The notes: generated by a model not told the origin, from the sequence alone. Shown: positions 1-7,624, counted from the stretch's first letter. The stretch is 21,837 nt of DNA from Candidatus Falkowbacteria bacterium CG10_big_fil_rev_8_21_14_0_10_43_10 (GCA_002773655.1 PFAR01000001.1:1-21837), one strand, 5' to 3'. A program made the numbers and translations.

Positions 1-86
1 ACTTCAAGCACCATCGTGGCGATTGTGCCCTTATCATTATAGCAGGGAAAAAAAGCGGAAATAGAATATTGTTTTTTATCCAACAT
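1..86 (-). CDS. GT2 glycosyltransferase, N-terminal end only (runs off left edge)
   Basis: Only the first 28 codons are in the window. They start at an ATG 3 nt after the stop of the upstream methyltransferase gene. The translation begins MLDKKQYSISAFFPCYND and continues GTIATMVLE. The 'hydrophobic strand + PCYND/E + xxTI' pattern is the classical nucleotide-sugar-binding start of GT-A family 2 enzymes, such as polyprenyl-phosphate mannosyl/glucosyltransferases and related transferases. No catalytic DxD is visible because the gene is cut by the edge. The close spacing makes it the seventh gene of the sugar operon that starts near 5715. The family call rests on one motif, so the acceptor and donor cannot be stated. 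Confidence 0.7.
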   Translation of the reverse strand, partial: MLDKKQYSISAFFPCYNDKGTIATMVLE

Positions 87-89
87 ACA

Positions 90-704
90 TTATTTAACCA
101 AAAAAATATTATAACCGCTGGTTTGCCGGCTGGAAACTTTTCCTAGTGCTTTGTCAAAAAAATTGGCAACCGCCATTAATAATTTAAATCGCCCTATGGG
201 GCTTATTTTCAACCAGGTGGCGACAGCGCCGCGGACGTTCTGAATTTCCATGGTGGAAAAATCCTTGCTTAGTAACTCCAGCGCGTCTTTGCTAAACCTC
301 CAATAATCATGATAATACCCCGGCTCCGCATGGTAATAATATAAAAAAGGGGTGTAAATAAAACAATACCCCCCCGGCTTTAAAACCCGATGCATTTCTT
401 TAAAAGCCTTGAATGGATTTTCCACGTGTTCTAAAACCGCGATGCAAATAATCGCTTCCTGTGAGTTGTCTGGGAAAGGCAGACTATGAATATCACCAAT
501 AATGTCAGGTTGATAATCCGGTACTGGATCCAAAATTTTGTAATCAACTTTTTTCAAATAAGGCAAAATCCAGGCGCGATTTTTATCATACCTATTCCCC
601 CTGTCCTGCAAGACACGCAAACCGCCGCCGATATCAATTACCGACTTTTTCTCCGTAAATATCTTTATGATTTTTTCCTGAAAAAATTCATTCCAGTCTG
701 ACAT
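90..704 (-). CDS. class I SAM-dependent methyltransferase (Methyltransf_11 type)
   Basis: 204 residues, complete. SAM-binding motif I is VIDIGGG (residues 22-28). An acidic loop follows at LDP (58-60), then a GDIHSLPF stretch (70-77), LEHV (91-94) and the post-motif LKPGG (108-112). These are the landmarks of small-molecule methyltransferases that resemble UbiE/Methyltransf_11. After the fold core there is a His/Tyr-rich stretch (about 121-135), as often seen in the homologues that sit in polysaccharide clusters. The start lies 15 nt after the stop of the GT2 gene, and its own stop is 3 nt before the next GT2, so it belongs to the sugar operon. A sugar or lipid-linked sugar acceptor is inferred from context only. 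The substrate is unknown. Confidence 0.85.
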   Translation of the reverse strand: MSDWNEFFQEKIIKIFTEKKSVIDIGGGLRVLQDRGNRYDKNRAWILPYLKKVDYKILDPVPDYQPDIIGDIHSLPFPDNSQEAIICIAVLEHVENPFKAFKEMHRVLKPGGYCFIYTPFLYYYHAEPGYYHDYWRFSKDALELLSKDFSTMEIQNVRGAVATWLKISPIGRFKLLMAVANFFDKALGKVSSRQTSGYNIFLVK

Positions 705-719
705 AAAAATAATCTTTTA

Positions 720-1538
720 CTATATAAATAATTCCTTCAGCCGATAATAGCTTAAAATTAAATGGTAGCGAATGTAACGCCAAGTATGGCGGACGGGCAT
801 AGTTTCTTTAAACCCATACTTATAATACATCTTAATTGATTTATAAAATATATTGGCCGCGCGCAGTAAATTCTTAATGATTGAAATGACTGTCAGCTTG
901 ACCGACTTTTTCGATCTGGCGGTTACAAACATTTTTTGGTGCATTAGTGATAGATAATAATTATCTTTTTGCACCGCTACGCGATACGACGGCGTGCAAT
1001 GGCTGTAACAGGCGCTATTTAAATTAATTATTTTTACATTTTCAGGAATATATAACTGTTCGTGCACTACTTTTGATTTCTTCCAGGCAATTCCGCTCTG
1101 CTTATTATACAGCCGCATCACGCTGGCAAAATCATTAAAAGTATATTCTATTATTTTATCGCCCATAACCATTTTTTTGACAGCAAAATAGGCTGTTTTA
1201 ACGTCCTGGCTGCTGGATATAATTCTGCGGACGTCGTCTACCAATTCCGGCGAAACATATTCATCTGAATCCAGCAAGAATGTCCAGTCATGCTTTAAGA
1301 GAGTGTCCGTCTTAATCCTGATTTCGGTAAAATTCTTAATGCGCACATTTTTTTCATCAGTATTATATTGTTTATAGACCGGAATATTAAATTCCCGGGC
1401 GATGGCCAGGGTATGATCGGTGCTGTTGCCGTCAAAAATATAAACATCACTAAAGTCCTTAACGCTCTCAAGACAGCGACGTAATGTTTTAGCGGAATTT
1501 AGCGTGAGGATGGCGATTGAACAAGGGATTTTATCCAT
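720..1538 (-). CDS. GT2 family glycosyltransferase (SunS/WaaE-like)
   Basis: 272 residues from the ATG at 1538. This start overlaps the stop of the upstream acyltransferase by 8 nt. The frame is open 12 codons further upstream to 1574, but that would put the start deep inside the neighbour. The N-terminus SIAILTLNSAKTLRRCLES is the GT-A nucleotide-binding strand. DGNSTDHT (36-43) is the 'DGxSTD' motif, and LLDSDEYV (88-95) supplies the metal-binding DxD (D90/D92). The WaaE/KdtX-like GT2 group (core heptose/glucose transferases with an EKN/RxxN-type helix) has this length and layout. The C-terminal 100 residues are basic and aromatic (KSKKSVK, RYIRYH), consistent with peripheral membrane binding. 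The donor sugar cannot be inferred. Confidence 0.85.
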   Translation of the reverse strand: MDKIPCSIAILTLNSAKTLRRCLESVKDFSDVYIFDGNSTDHTLAIAREFNIPVYKQYNTDEKNVRIKNFTEIRIKTDTLLKHDWTFLLDSDEYVSPELVDDVRRIISSSQDVKTAYFAVKKMVMGDKIIEYTFNDFASVMRLYNKQSGIAWKKSKVVHEQLYIPENVKIINLNSACYSHCTPSYRVAVQKDNYYLSLMHQKMFVTARSKKSVKLTVISIIKNLLRAANIFYKSIKMYYKYGFKETMPVRHTWRYIRYHLILSYYRLKELFI

Positions 1539-2118
1539 ACATTTTTTTTGCCCGGTCAACCCGGGCTGGATCAATATTTTTTAAAATTTTTGCTGGAGAC
1601 CCTCCGTATACCGTCCAAGCCCGGTACCTGTCCCCGGCGGCAAACGTATGGGCTCCGAGCACTACACCTTCTTCCAGAAAGGCATTAAGCAATATAGTGC
1701 ACTGCGCCCCCGCCCAGGAGTATTTGCCTATATGGATAGAGCCTTGCTGCCGGGGGTAAATTGCGTCCATAACCGAATTTTTTTCGCCCGGACCTGAACT
1801 GGTAAGCAAAACGCTGCGGTGCGCTATCACCGCATAATCCTCTATTATGATTTCGCCGCCGGTCGCCTCTCCAAAAACACCGTACGAAAGCCAGCACTCC
1901 CGGCCGATTTTAACCGGGCGCGCAGGATCCGGAGAATAAAAACGGACGTTGACTCCCACTTTTGTTCCGTCACCGATTAAAACATTTTTAAGCTGTACAA
2001 AATCCCCGATGCGTACATTATTTCCTAAGGTTACATTCTCCAGGCTGCAAAAATCGCTGACCTCGCAGTTTTCCCCCCGGCGCACATTTATTTGTTTAAA
2101 AAGACTGTTTAAATTCAT
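1531..2118 (-). CDS. hexapeptide-repeat (left-handed beta-helix) acyltransferase
   Basis: 195 residues. The N-terminal two thirds show [IV]-G-x-x-x-x-[IV] hexapeptide turns: VTLGNNVRIGDFVQ, VLIGDGTKVG, VKIGRECWL, IIIEDYAVI and IHIGKYSWAG. There is an A-H-R-S stretch (about 97-100) in the region where these enzymes place the acetyl-CoA-proximal His. The closing GGSPAKILK is the typical end of sugar O-/N-acetyltransferases of the WbpD/FdtC/NeuD-like superfamily. The start overlaps the stop of the aminotransferase gene as ATGA, indicating translational coupling. Directly following a DegT aminotransferase, the most likely role is N-acylation of the newly formed amino-sugar nucleotide (inference). 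O-acetylation is possible. Its GC content is higher than that of the flanking glycosyltransferase. Confidence 0.87.
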   Translation of the reverse strand: MNLNSLFKQINVRRGENCEVSDFCSLENVTLGNNVRIGDFVQLKNVLIGDGTKVGVNVRFYSPDPARPVKIGRECWLSYGVFGEATGGEIIIEDYAVIAHRSVLLTSSGPGEKNSVMDAIYPRQQGSIHIGKYSWAGAQCTILLNAFLEEGVVLGAHTFAAGDRYRAWTVYGGSPAKILKNIDPARVDRAKKMYG

Positions 2119-3245
2119 ACTAAATTTTTGCTGGTTAAATTCTGGGAAATAAAAAATTTAATTTTTTCACAGACATATTCTATTTGGTTGTCATCCAGCT
2201 CAGGGTACATCGGCAAGGATAATATGCTGTTGGCAGCTCTTTCAGCCGCTGGAAAAGAACCCGGCGGTTCGTTGAGAAAAGCATAAGCTGGCTGTAAATG
2301 TATAGGCACGGGATAATGGATTCCTGTTTGGATTTCCTGCTCCGCAAGATATAATTGCAGTTCATCACGTTTATCCGCCTTAATAACATATAAATGATAA
2401 TTCCCTTGCGAATATCTCGGCTCAGCCAGCAATACAATTCCTTTAACATCTTTTAAAATACTATTATATTTTTTGGCGTGCGCCCTTCTATCTTTATTCC
2501 ATGACTCCAGATATTTCAACTTTACGCCCAGCACCGCACCCTGAATACCGCTCATCCTAAAATTTCCGCCGATGATATCATGGTGGTATTTTTTATTTGA
2601 ACCGTGGTCGCGTATTTTATAAATTTTTTCCGCCAGCACCTGATTATCAGTGACTACTGCCCCGCCCTCCCCATATGCGCCCAGATTCTTTCCTGGGTAA
2701 AAACTAAAACATCCCAGGTCTCCGAGCGTCCCTAGCTTTTTTCCCTTATATTCAGCTCCGTGCGCCTGAGAGGCATCTTCAATGACATATAAATTATGCT
2801 GCCTGGCTATCGCTATGATTGCATCCATCTCCGCCGCCTGACCGTATAAATGAACCGGAATAATAGCTTTCGTCCTGCTGGTTATTTTTTCTTCAATTTT
2901 ATTGATATCAAGGTTATAAGTCGTTTCATCAATGTCACCCAGAACCGGAATGGCGCCGACTAAGGAAACGGCTTCGGCTGTTGCAATAAAAGTATTGGCG
3001 GGGATAATCACTTCGTCGTTGGCTCCGATGTTAAGCGACTTCAGGGCTACAAACAAAGCATCGGTGCCGGAGGAAACAGCAACCGCACTCTTAATATTTA
3101 AAAACGACGACCAGCTATTCTCAAATTCCGCTACTGCCGGTCCGAGAATATAATGGGCATTATCCAAAACATTATTGATCGCTTCGCTAATCTCCTGTTT
3201 TATTGTTTGATATTGGACTTTTAAATCAATAAAAGGGACTTTCAT
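2115..3245 (-). CDS. DegT/DnrJ/EryC1/StrS-family PLP aminotransferase (sugar 3-/4-transaminase)
   Basis: 376 residues from the ATG at 3245. That start lies 1 nt from the upstream stop. The frame extends 19 codons into the neighbour, but the MKVPFIDLKVQYQ start is the standard family N-terminus. The family landmarks are all present: SSGTDALFVAL (58-68), IIPANTFIATAEA, IED (D157, pairs with the pyridoxal nitrogen) and SFYPGKNLGAYGEGG with PLP Lys186. Further on are IRDHGSNKKYHHDIIG and the C-terminal GIHYPVPIHLQPAY. The short MKVPFIDLK and HPVPIHLQPAY signatures are those of the FdtB/QdtB/WbpE group, which transfer an amino group from glutamate to a 3-keto (or 4-keto) nucleotide sugar in the cytoplasm. 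Its neighbours, an oxidoreductase and an acyltransferase, fit a 3-acylamino sugar route. The position of amination is inference. Confidence 0.92.
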   Translation of the reverse strand: MKVPFIDLKVQYQTIKQEISEAINNVLDNAHYILGPAVAEFENSWSSFLNIKSAVAVSSGTDALFVALKSLNIGANDEVIIPANTFIATAEAVSLVGAIPVLGDIDETTYNLDINKIEEKITSRTKAIIPVHLYGQAAEMDAIIAIARQHNLYVIEDASQAHGAEYKGKKLGTLGDLGCFSFYPGKNLGAYGEGGAVVTDNQVLAEKIYKIRDHGSNKKYHHDIIGGNFRMSGIQGAVLGVKLKYLESWNKDRRAHAKKYNSILKDVKGIVLLAEPRYSQGNYHLYVIKADKRDELQLYLAEQEIQTGIHYPVPIHLQPAYAFLNEPPGSFPAAERAANSILSLPMYPELDDNQIEYVCEKIKFFISQNLTSKNLV

Positions 3246-3246
3246 A

Positions 3247-4668
3247 TTATAAACCGCAGCCCTCCCGGTACATTGCCCGCACCGCGCCGGCAATATAATC
3301 AAGGTGGGCTTTATTTAAATTTTGATGGACCGGCAAAAAAATTGCCTGATTAGAATAATAATTTCCGCATTCAATGCCAAATGTTTTTACAAATTCGCTT
3401 ATCTCTTTCGCCCGCTCGGCGCTCTCAATTTTTAAAACAAAAGCTCCCGGAACTTCTCCTTTTTTTAAGTTAAAAAAGCTCTTCTCTTTCCCGAATATGC
3501 TCTCTAAATAGCGATAATTTTCTGTCCTGGCTTTTATATATTGCTGTTCGCGCGGCAGATGGTACGAAAGCTCCGCCAGGCTCTTTTTTTCCTTACCCGC
3601 GTCAGCGCAGGCGAAATTATCCCAGATATATTTAAAATCAAACTTCTTCCCCACTAAAAAAGCGCCGAATTGCATGGGAAAAAATTTACTTAAAGAATAA
3701 ATTAAATAATCGCCGAAACCCCCCGCCGGTCCGCTCTGCCAGGCATAAGCGCAATCTTCCACTAAAATCAGGTTATTTTCCCGGCAATGTTTTTTTAAGC
3801 CAGTAGCTTTATCATTAAAAAATCCAAACTCATGAATAACAAAAACAACTTTGGTGCGGGGGCTGATTTCCCTACTCCATCTGCAGGCAGCCTGTTCAAT
3901 GGCGCTCGTAACGCAGCTGCTGATATAGGGAGAGTCAGTGGTGGTACTGATATATACTTCCTGATCGTCTTGTATTATCTGCTGTAATTTAAACCATTTA
4001 AAAAGCGCGTAAATCGCGTACATCCCCCGGGGGAAAAAATTATATTCCCGCCCGTTAAATTTTGTTTGCAAAAAATCATCAACATTAAAGCCTCTGTCCT
4101 CTCCTGTTAACATTGATGAATTATTAAAGGGATAAATATTAATCTGCGGCTTATATTCTGGCGGCCTCATAATAACGGAATATTTATCCGTTGCCCAGCC
4201 GGTAAAGTATTTTTGCAGGGCCGGTTTGTAAGACGCGCCGATATCCAGATATTGATACTTTGAATTATGAAACGTTTCCACGATGCTCCAGATTAAAAGG
4301 CTGGAAATTTGCTTTTCACGCCCTTCTTTGGTAACCGCATTAAAATGCATGAATAAATTATTATCCACTTCAGTCACTATAATTCCCCCGGCGATCTTAT
4401 TATTAATATAGGCAAAAAACATCCACTGTCTGCTTTTATCCAGCTCTTCCGGCAAATCTTCGCGGTTCGGCGGGCAAAATTCGTAGAATTTTTTAACGTC
4501 CTTTTTATTTCCCTCGGCTTGCTTAATAACAGGATTAAAAGTGCGCGCTTTTCTAATAGCCGTGCGCATCCGCTTATCTAGCTTGTCCCATGATTTATTT
4601 TTATCAAGAGCTAATAGACTCCCCCGTATTATATAATCTTTGGAGATATAATTTTTATACTGCGACAT
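3247..4668 (-). CDS. fusion protein: FemAB-like GNAT domain + DegT-like aminotransferase domain
   Basis: 473 residues, one uninterrupted frame. Residues about 1-190 look like a FemAB/BioF2-type GNAT acyltransferase (Acetyltransf_6): a basic WDKLDKRMRTAIRKAR helix, then WMFFAYINNKIAGGIIVTEV, LIWSIVETFHNSKYQYLDIGAS and KPALQKYFTGWATDKYSVIM. From about residue 205 a DegT/AHBA-synthase-like fold follows: PRGMYAIYALFKWFKL, a TKVVFVIHEFG strand, LILVEDCAYAW (the IED-like Asp) and YSLSKFFPMQFGAFLVG. In the last, Lys328 sits where the PLP lysine belongs. The C-terminal half is about 270 residues against the usual 370-400, so the aminotransferase domain is shortened. The gene is 4 nt after the oxidoreductase and 1 nt before a complete DegT gene. 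Whether the second domain is catalytic or a sugar-binding paralogue is unknown. Confidence 0.75.
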   Translation of the reverse strand: MSQYKNYISKDYIIRGSLLALDKNKSWDKLDKRMRTAIRKARTFNPVIKQAEGNKKDVKKFYEFCPPNREDLPEELDKSRQWMFFAYINNKIAGGIIVTEVDNNLFMHFNAVTKEGREKQISSLLIWSIVETFHNSKYQYLDIGASYKPALQKYFTGWATDKYSVIMRPPEYKPQINIYPFNNSSMLTGEDRGFNVDDFLQTKFNGREYNFFPRGMYAIYALFKWFKLQQIIQDDQEVYISTTTDSPYISSCVTSAIEQAACRWSREISPRTKVVFVIHEFGFFNDKATGLKKHCRENNLILVEDCAYAWQSGPAGGFGDYLIYSLSKFFPMQFGAFLVGKKFDFKYIWDNFACADAGKEKKSLAELSYHLPREQQYIKARTENYRYLESIFGKEKSFFNLKKGEVPGAFVLKIESAERAKEISEFVKTFGIECGNYYSNQAIFLPVHQNLNKAHLDYIAGAVRAMYREGCGL

Positions 4669-4672
4669 AATT

Positions 4673-5686
4673 TTAGCTAAGTTCGATTACTCTTCCGGAA
4701 TTCATGCTACTGTCTGCGGCCTCCAGGATACGTACAACCGCCAGCCCCGCGCTGGCGTCCACTAACGGCTGTTCTTCGCCGCGGATGCAGTGGATAAAAT
4801 GCCGCGCCTCGCGTAGCAGCGCTTCTTCGGAATCAAGCTGGGGAATATAGGCGTCGCCGCTACGATAAACCGGCGTCATCGGCGTTTCTTGCGCGAAATT
4901 AACTACGACGCCCCGGTCATACACCTTTACCTTTTCTGAAGGATCAATATCGTCATATAAAATCATTTTTTTACTGCCGCCGATAAGCACTTTGCGTATT
5001 TTTATCGGGGAAAGCCAGCTGGCATGGATATGCCCGACAACCCCTCCGTCAAACCGCACAGTTAAATGCGCCATCTCATAAACTTTGTGGCTGACATGCA
5101 TGGTGCCGATCGCGAAAACTGAAACCGGACGCAGTCCTTCAAAGATATAGTTCATAATTGAGATATCGTGCGGCGCTAAATCCCACAGTACGTTTATGTC
5201 CGGCTGGATCAAGCCGAGATTAATGCGCTCTGAATCAAAATAGTAAGGTTCACCGATTTCGCCGGCCCGCACTAGCGACCGAATTTTACGCACGGCACCG
5301 GTATATAAAAACGTATGGTCAACCATCAGTAAAAGATTGCGCCTGGCTGCCAATAAACGCAGCTCTTCGCATTCGCGCACTGTTGCCGCCATGGGCTTCT
5401 CCATGAGGACATGCTTGCCCGCATCCAGCGCTTGACGGGCGAGATTAAAATGGCTGAATACCGGCGTGGCAATGGCCACCGCGTCCAGTTCGCTGTCGGC
5501 CAGAAGATCCTGCAGATGTGTTGTGGTAATAATGCCGGGATATTGGCGCGCCAGCGCCTCCAGCCGCGCCGCATTTAAATCGCAGGCGTATTTTACGCGG
5601 CAGTCGCCTAATAGCGAAAAATTGCGAATTAAATTAGGCCCCCAGTATCCGATGCCAATTATGGCGATGTTGATTTTTCTTTCCAT
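4673..5686 (-). CDS. Gfo/Idh/MocA-family NAD(P)-dependent oxidoreductase
   Basis: 337 residues, full length for the family. The N-terminal Rossmann domain has IAIIGIGYWGPNLIRNF (GxGxxG, residues 11-16). Next come ATPVFSHFNLARQALDAGKHVLMEKPMA with the family-defining EKP (96-98), and VDHTFLYTGAV at the start of the catalytic alpha/beta domain. DLAPHDISIMNYI supplies the H-D pair near the substrate. GYWGPNL-type members typically accompany DegT aminotransferases and hexapeptide acyltransferases in clusters for UDP-GlcNAc3NAcA-like sugars, where they oxidise C3 of a nucleotide sugar. It is the first gene of the unit, preceded by a promoter at 5722-5750. Its GC content is visibly higher than that of the downstream genes, which may mean separate acquisition. 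Confidence 0.9.
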   Translation of the reverse strand: MERKINIAIIGIGYWGPNLIRNFSLLGDCRVKYACDLNAARLEALARQYPGIITTTHLQDLLADSELDAVAIATPVFSHFNLARQALDAGKHVLMEKPMAATVRECEELRLLAARRNLLLMVDHTFLYTGAVRKIRSLVRAGEIGEPYYFDSERINLGLIQPDINVLWDLAPHDISIMNYIFEGLRPVSVFAIGTMHVSHKVYEMAHLTVRFDGGVVGHIHASWLSPIKIRKVLIGGSKKMILYDDIDPSEKVKVYDRGVVVNFAQETPMTPVYRSGDAYIPQLDSEEALLREARHFIHCIRGEEQPLVDASAGLAVVRILEAADSSMNSGRVIELS

Positions 5687-5721
5687 ATTTTGCCCGTATT
5701 TAATAATGTTAAACCAGACTT

Positions 5722-5750
5722 AATATACAATAATTCTGAAAATACTACAA
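5722..5750 (-). promoter_or_regulatory. promoter of the sugar operon (Gfo/Idh/MocA gene onward)
   Basis: On the minus strand a -35 TTGTAG (5750-5745) and a -10 TATATT (5727-5722) are separated by exactly 17 nt. This places the start of transcription near 5715 and leaves a leader of about 29 nt before the ATG at 5686. No obvious Shine-Dalgarno is seen. All downstream minus-strand genes to the left edge follow with gaps of 15 nt or less. Confidence 0.55.
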
Positions 5751-5796
5751 TATTTTCATTAATTGGACGAAACCTGTTTTTTGATGATAATTATCA

Positions 5797-6549
5797 TTAT
5801 TTTTTGCACAAAATTAAATTGGTATCGCCTGCTCCCGGTAAGATAAAGGACAACAGCCGGAATAAATTCATATAAATTGCCCTTAATCCAGATTTAATAT
5901 TGGGACGCATGCTCTGTACATTTTTGGCAACGACAATCTGTAACCCGCTCCACTCTGACATCTGTCTTAGTTCGCTTAAAGTGTATTCCCTAAAGTGTCC
6001 GGTAAAATTTTCTCCCTGTTCAAACCACTGTTTTAAATGACCGGACATCGGGGAAAGGCCGAACAGGAATCTCGCGCGGTTTAACAGGTGGCTGATATTG
6101 GGCGTGGCAATATATATATGACCGCCGTCTTTCACGGCGTTTTTTAATTTTTCTAAAAATAATTTGGGATTGCGCTGATGTTCAATCGTGGCAATGCTGA
6201 TTATCGCGTCATACTTTTGGGAAATTTCATCGGTTAAAATATCTTTTTCGCTAATCCGCAGATTATATTTTTTCCAAATTGTCCGCAATTTTTCTATATC
6301 GTCAACGGCAAACTTGCTGCCAAAAGTGAATAAATACTTGTCTCCGCCCTCCACTTTATAACCTAACAAAGTTAAAGCCAGCGCCAAGATGCCGATACCG
6401 CAGCCGGCGTCAAAGATAGTCCGGCTTTTATCCAGATATTTCGTTAAAAAATTCAGATGCACCAGATTATTATTAAACTCCCAGCGCTGTTTGTCGGAAA
6501 AAGGCGATAAAATTTTATATGATTGACGCAATGCTTCTTTATTAGACAT
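5797..6549 (-). CDS. class I SAM-dependent methyltransferase (UbiG/Methyltransf_23 type)
   Basis: 250 residues. Motif I is TIFDAGCGIGILAL (DAGCGIG at 47-53), followed by a GYKVEGGDKY acidic strand. A later ISIATIEHQRNPKLFLEKLKN segment and GGHIYIATPN correspond to motifs II and III of UbiG-like enzymes. The C-terminal region FSGHFREYTLSEL-like segment (GHFREYTLSELRQM) is typical of methyltransferases acting on lipid- or glycan-linked substrates in polysaccharide clusters. The ORF begins 73 nt after the FkbM gene, and the gap carries a palindromic repeat, so co-transcription is likely but not certain. The last residues are NLILCKK, and its stop abuts a 14-bp palindrome (5784-5797). The substrate is unknown. 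Confidence 0.85.
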   Translation of the reverse strand: MSNKEALRQSYKILSPFSDKQRWEFNNNLVHLNFLTKYLDKSRTIFDAGCGIGILALALTLLGYKVEGGDKYLFTFGSKFAVDDIEKLRTIWKKYNLRISEKDILTDEISQKYDAIISIATIEHQRNPKLFLEKLKNAVKDGGHIYIATPNISHLLNRARFLFGLSPMSGHLKQWFEQGENFTGHFREYTLSELRQMSEWSGLQIVVAKNVQSMRPNIKSGLRAIYMNLFRLLSFILPGAGDTNLILCKK

Positions 6550-6596
6550 ATTCTATAATTATCATCTTAAACGAACGAAGTGTAAGTGAGCCAAAA

Positions 6597-6652
6597 GATA
6601 TAATTATATCCCTCGGCTTAGTTTATCCCGAGCGTAGCCGAGGGACTCGGGA
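6597..6652. repeat. compound palindromic repeat overlapping the end of the FkbM gene
   Basis: Three inverted repeats are packed together: a perfect 14-bp palindrome GATATAATTATATC (6597-6610), CCCTCGGCT (6610-6618) with AGCCGAGGG (6636-6644), and TCCCGAG (6626-6632) with CTCGGGA (6646-6652). The last two share sequence and could form alternative hairpins. The core around 6626-6656 resembles the 'TCCCGAGC..GAGGGACTCGGGATGAC' class of dispersed bacterial palindromes known from many genomes. There is no U-tract on either side, so it is not a classical terminator. Confidence 0.7.
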
Positions 6653-7594
6653 TGACAGAAAGATATTCAAACTTCTTAATTTATCTTCGCCTCTTCTCGT
6701 AGCCAGAACATTGAAATAGCTGTACTCAGAAAATTTATCAATGTTCTTTTCCAGTTCAAAAATTTCCACCCGCCCCCAGTCTTTTTTAATATTTTCCAGT
6801 TTGTAATTATCCTTAATAATATAAAAACGATAGCCGTACGGCTTCAGTGGCTCCGTATATTTATCAATATCGGAAAAACTGCCTTTAACTTTCTGGCTGT
6901 ACTCAAAAATAATATCTCTCGGCTTCCCCCGCGCTAAAATATTTTTCATGCCGGAAAACACAGCCGGTTCGTGGCCTTCTACGTCGAGTAGCATAAAATC
7001 CAAACTGGCAATGTTCATCTCCCGCGCATAATCATCAATGCTCACGGCTTCGGCTTTTTCCGTGTTGACGGCGCTCTTATCTTCTATGATTGCCGAACGC
7101 AGGGTATCCACGCTCATTTCTACTTCGCCGCTTTTATCGCTCAGCGCTTTTTTATTTAGAATCATTTCGCCCAAATCACTGTTGAGCGCAAAATTTTCTT
7201 TAGCGATATTATATAAATAGGAAACGGGCTCAAAAGAATGCAGTACGCTGTCTTCACGGCGCATCGCCTTTCCCGCCATCAGCGCCATATAGCCGATATG
7301 CGCTCCAGCTACGATTCCCTGCCCGGCATCACGCGCAAGCGCCTCCATCAGCTTAGTAGTCTGCGGCTCCCAAAAATAATTCAGCTTTGGGCCGTAAAAA
7401 ATAACGAATCGGCCTAAAATATCTCCCAGGTCCGTCTTCATCTTCAGGCCATTCTTTAACTTTACCACATTTTCATATTTTTTGCCCAAAATCAGGCTGG
7501 CAATCGGCCAGGTTAAAAAATCCCTTATTTTAGAGGATTTATTTATTTTATTTAAATAAAGTTGGCTTATTTTTATAAAAATTTTGGCTAACAT
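6623..7594 (-). CDS. FkbM-family SAM-dependent methyltransferase
   Basis: 323 residues. The FkbM landmarks are IVAGAHIGYMALMAG (normally V-D-V-G-A-H-x-G; here Ala replaces the first Asp), LHSFEPVSYLYNIAKENFALN, and VSIDDYAREMNIASLDFMLLDVEGHEPAVFSGM with the diagnostic DVEGHE. FkbM enzymes methylate hydroxyl groups of sugars or polyketides. In this setting a glycan acceptor is the reasonable inference. The first 45 residues (two hydrophobic, basic helices) may be a membrane-associating extension. The last 12 residues (SSRVPRLRSG end) and the stop are encoded by a palindromic repeat (6597-6652), so the native C-terminus was probably replaced. Transcription is likely from the minus-strand promoter at 7615-7643. 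Confidence 0.87.
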   Translation of the reverse strand: MLAKIFIKISQLYLNKINKSSKIRDFLTWPIASLILGKKYENVVKLKNGLKMKTDLGDILGRFVIFYGPKLNYFWEPQTTKLMEALARDAGQGIVAGAHIGYMALMAGKAMRREDSVLHSFEPVSYLYNIAKENFALNSDLGEMILNKKALSDKSGEVEMSVDTLRSAIIEDKSAVNTEKAEAVSIDDYAREMNIASLDFMLLDVEGHEPAVFSGMKNILARGKPRDIIFEYSQKVKGSFSDIDKYTEPLKPYGYRFYIIKDNYKLENIKKDWGRVEIFELEKNIDKFSEYSYFNVLATRRGEDKLRSLNIFLSSRVPRLRSG

Positions 7595-7595
7595 A

Positions 7596-7624
7596 TTGAC
7601 ATTTTTACTGTAATATGATATTTT
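7596..7624 (+). promoter_or_regulatory. promoter of the EamA-type transporter gene
   Basis: Consensus -35 TTGACA (7596-7601), a 17-nt spacer, then an extended -10 TGATATTTT (hexamer 7619-7624). The predicted transcript start is near 7631, giving a leader of about 57 nt with the Shine-Dalgarno AAAGGA (7676-7681) 7 nt before the ATG at 7689. It overlaps the opposing promoter at 7615-7643. Confidence 0.7.

Noticed and set aside
36..41. Perfect minus-strand TATAAT with extended TGC near the left edge
   Set aside because: It falls within the GT2 coding sequence (codons Cys-Tyr-Asn of the PCYND motif) and has no -35 partner.
5784..5797. Perfect palindrome ATGATAATTATCAT resembling half of a Fur box
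   Set aside because: It is 3 bp shorter than the Fur 7-1-7 core, overlaps the stop of the methyltransferase gene, and lies upstream of the -35 of the next promoter. There is no iron gene nearby.
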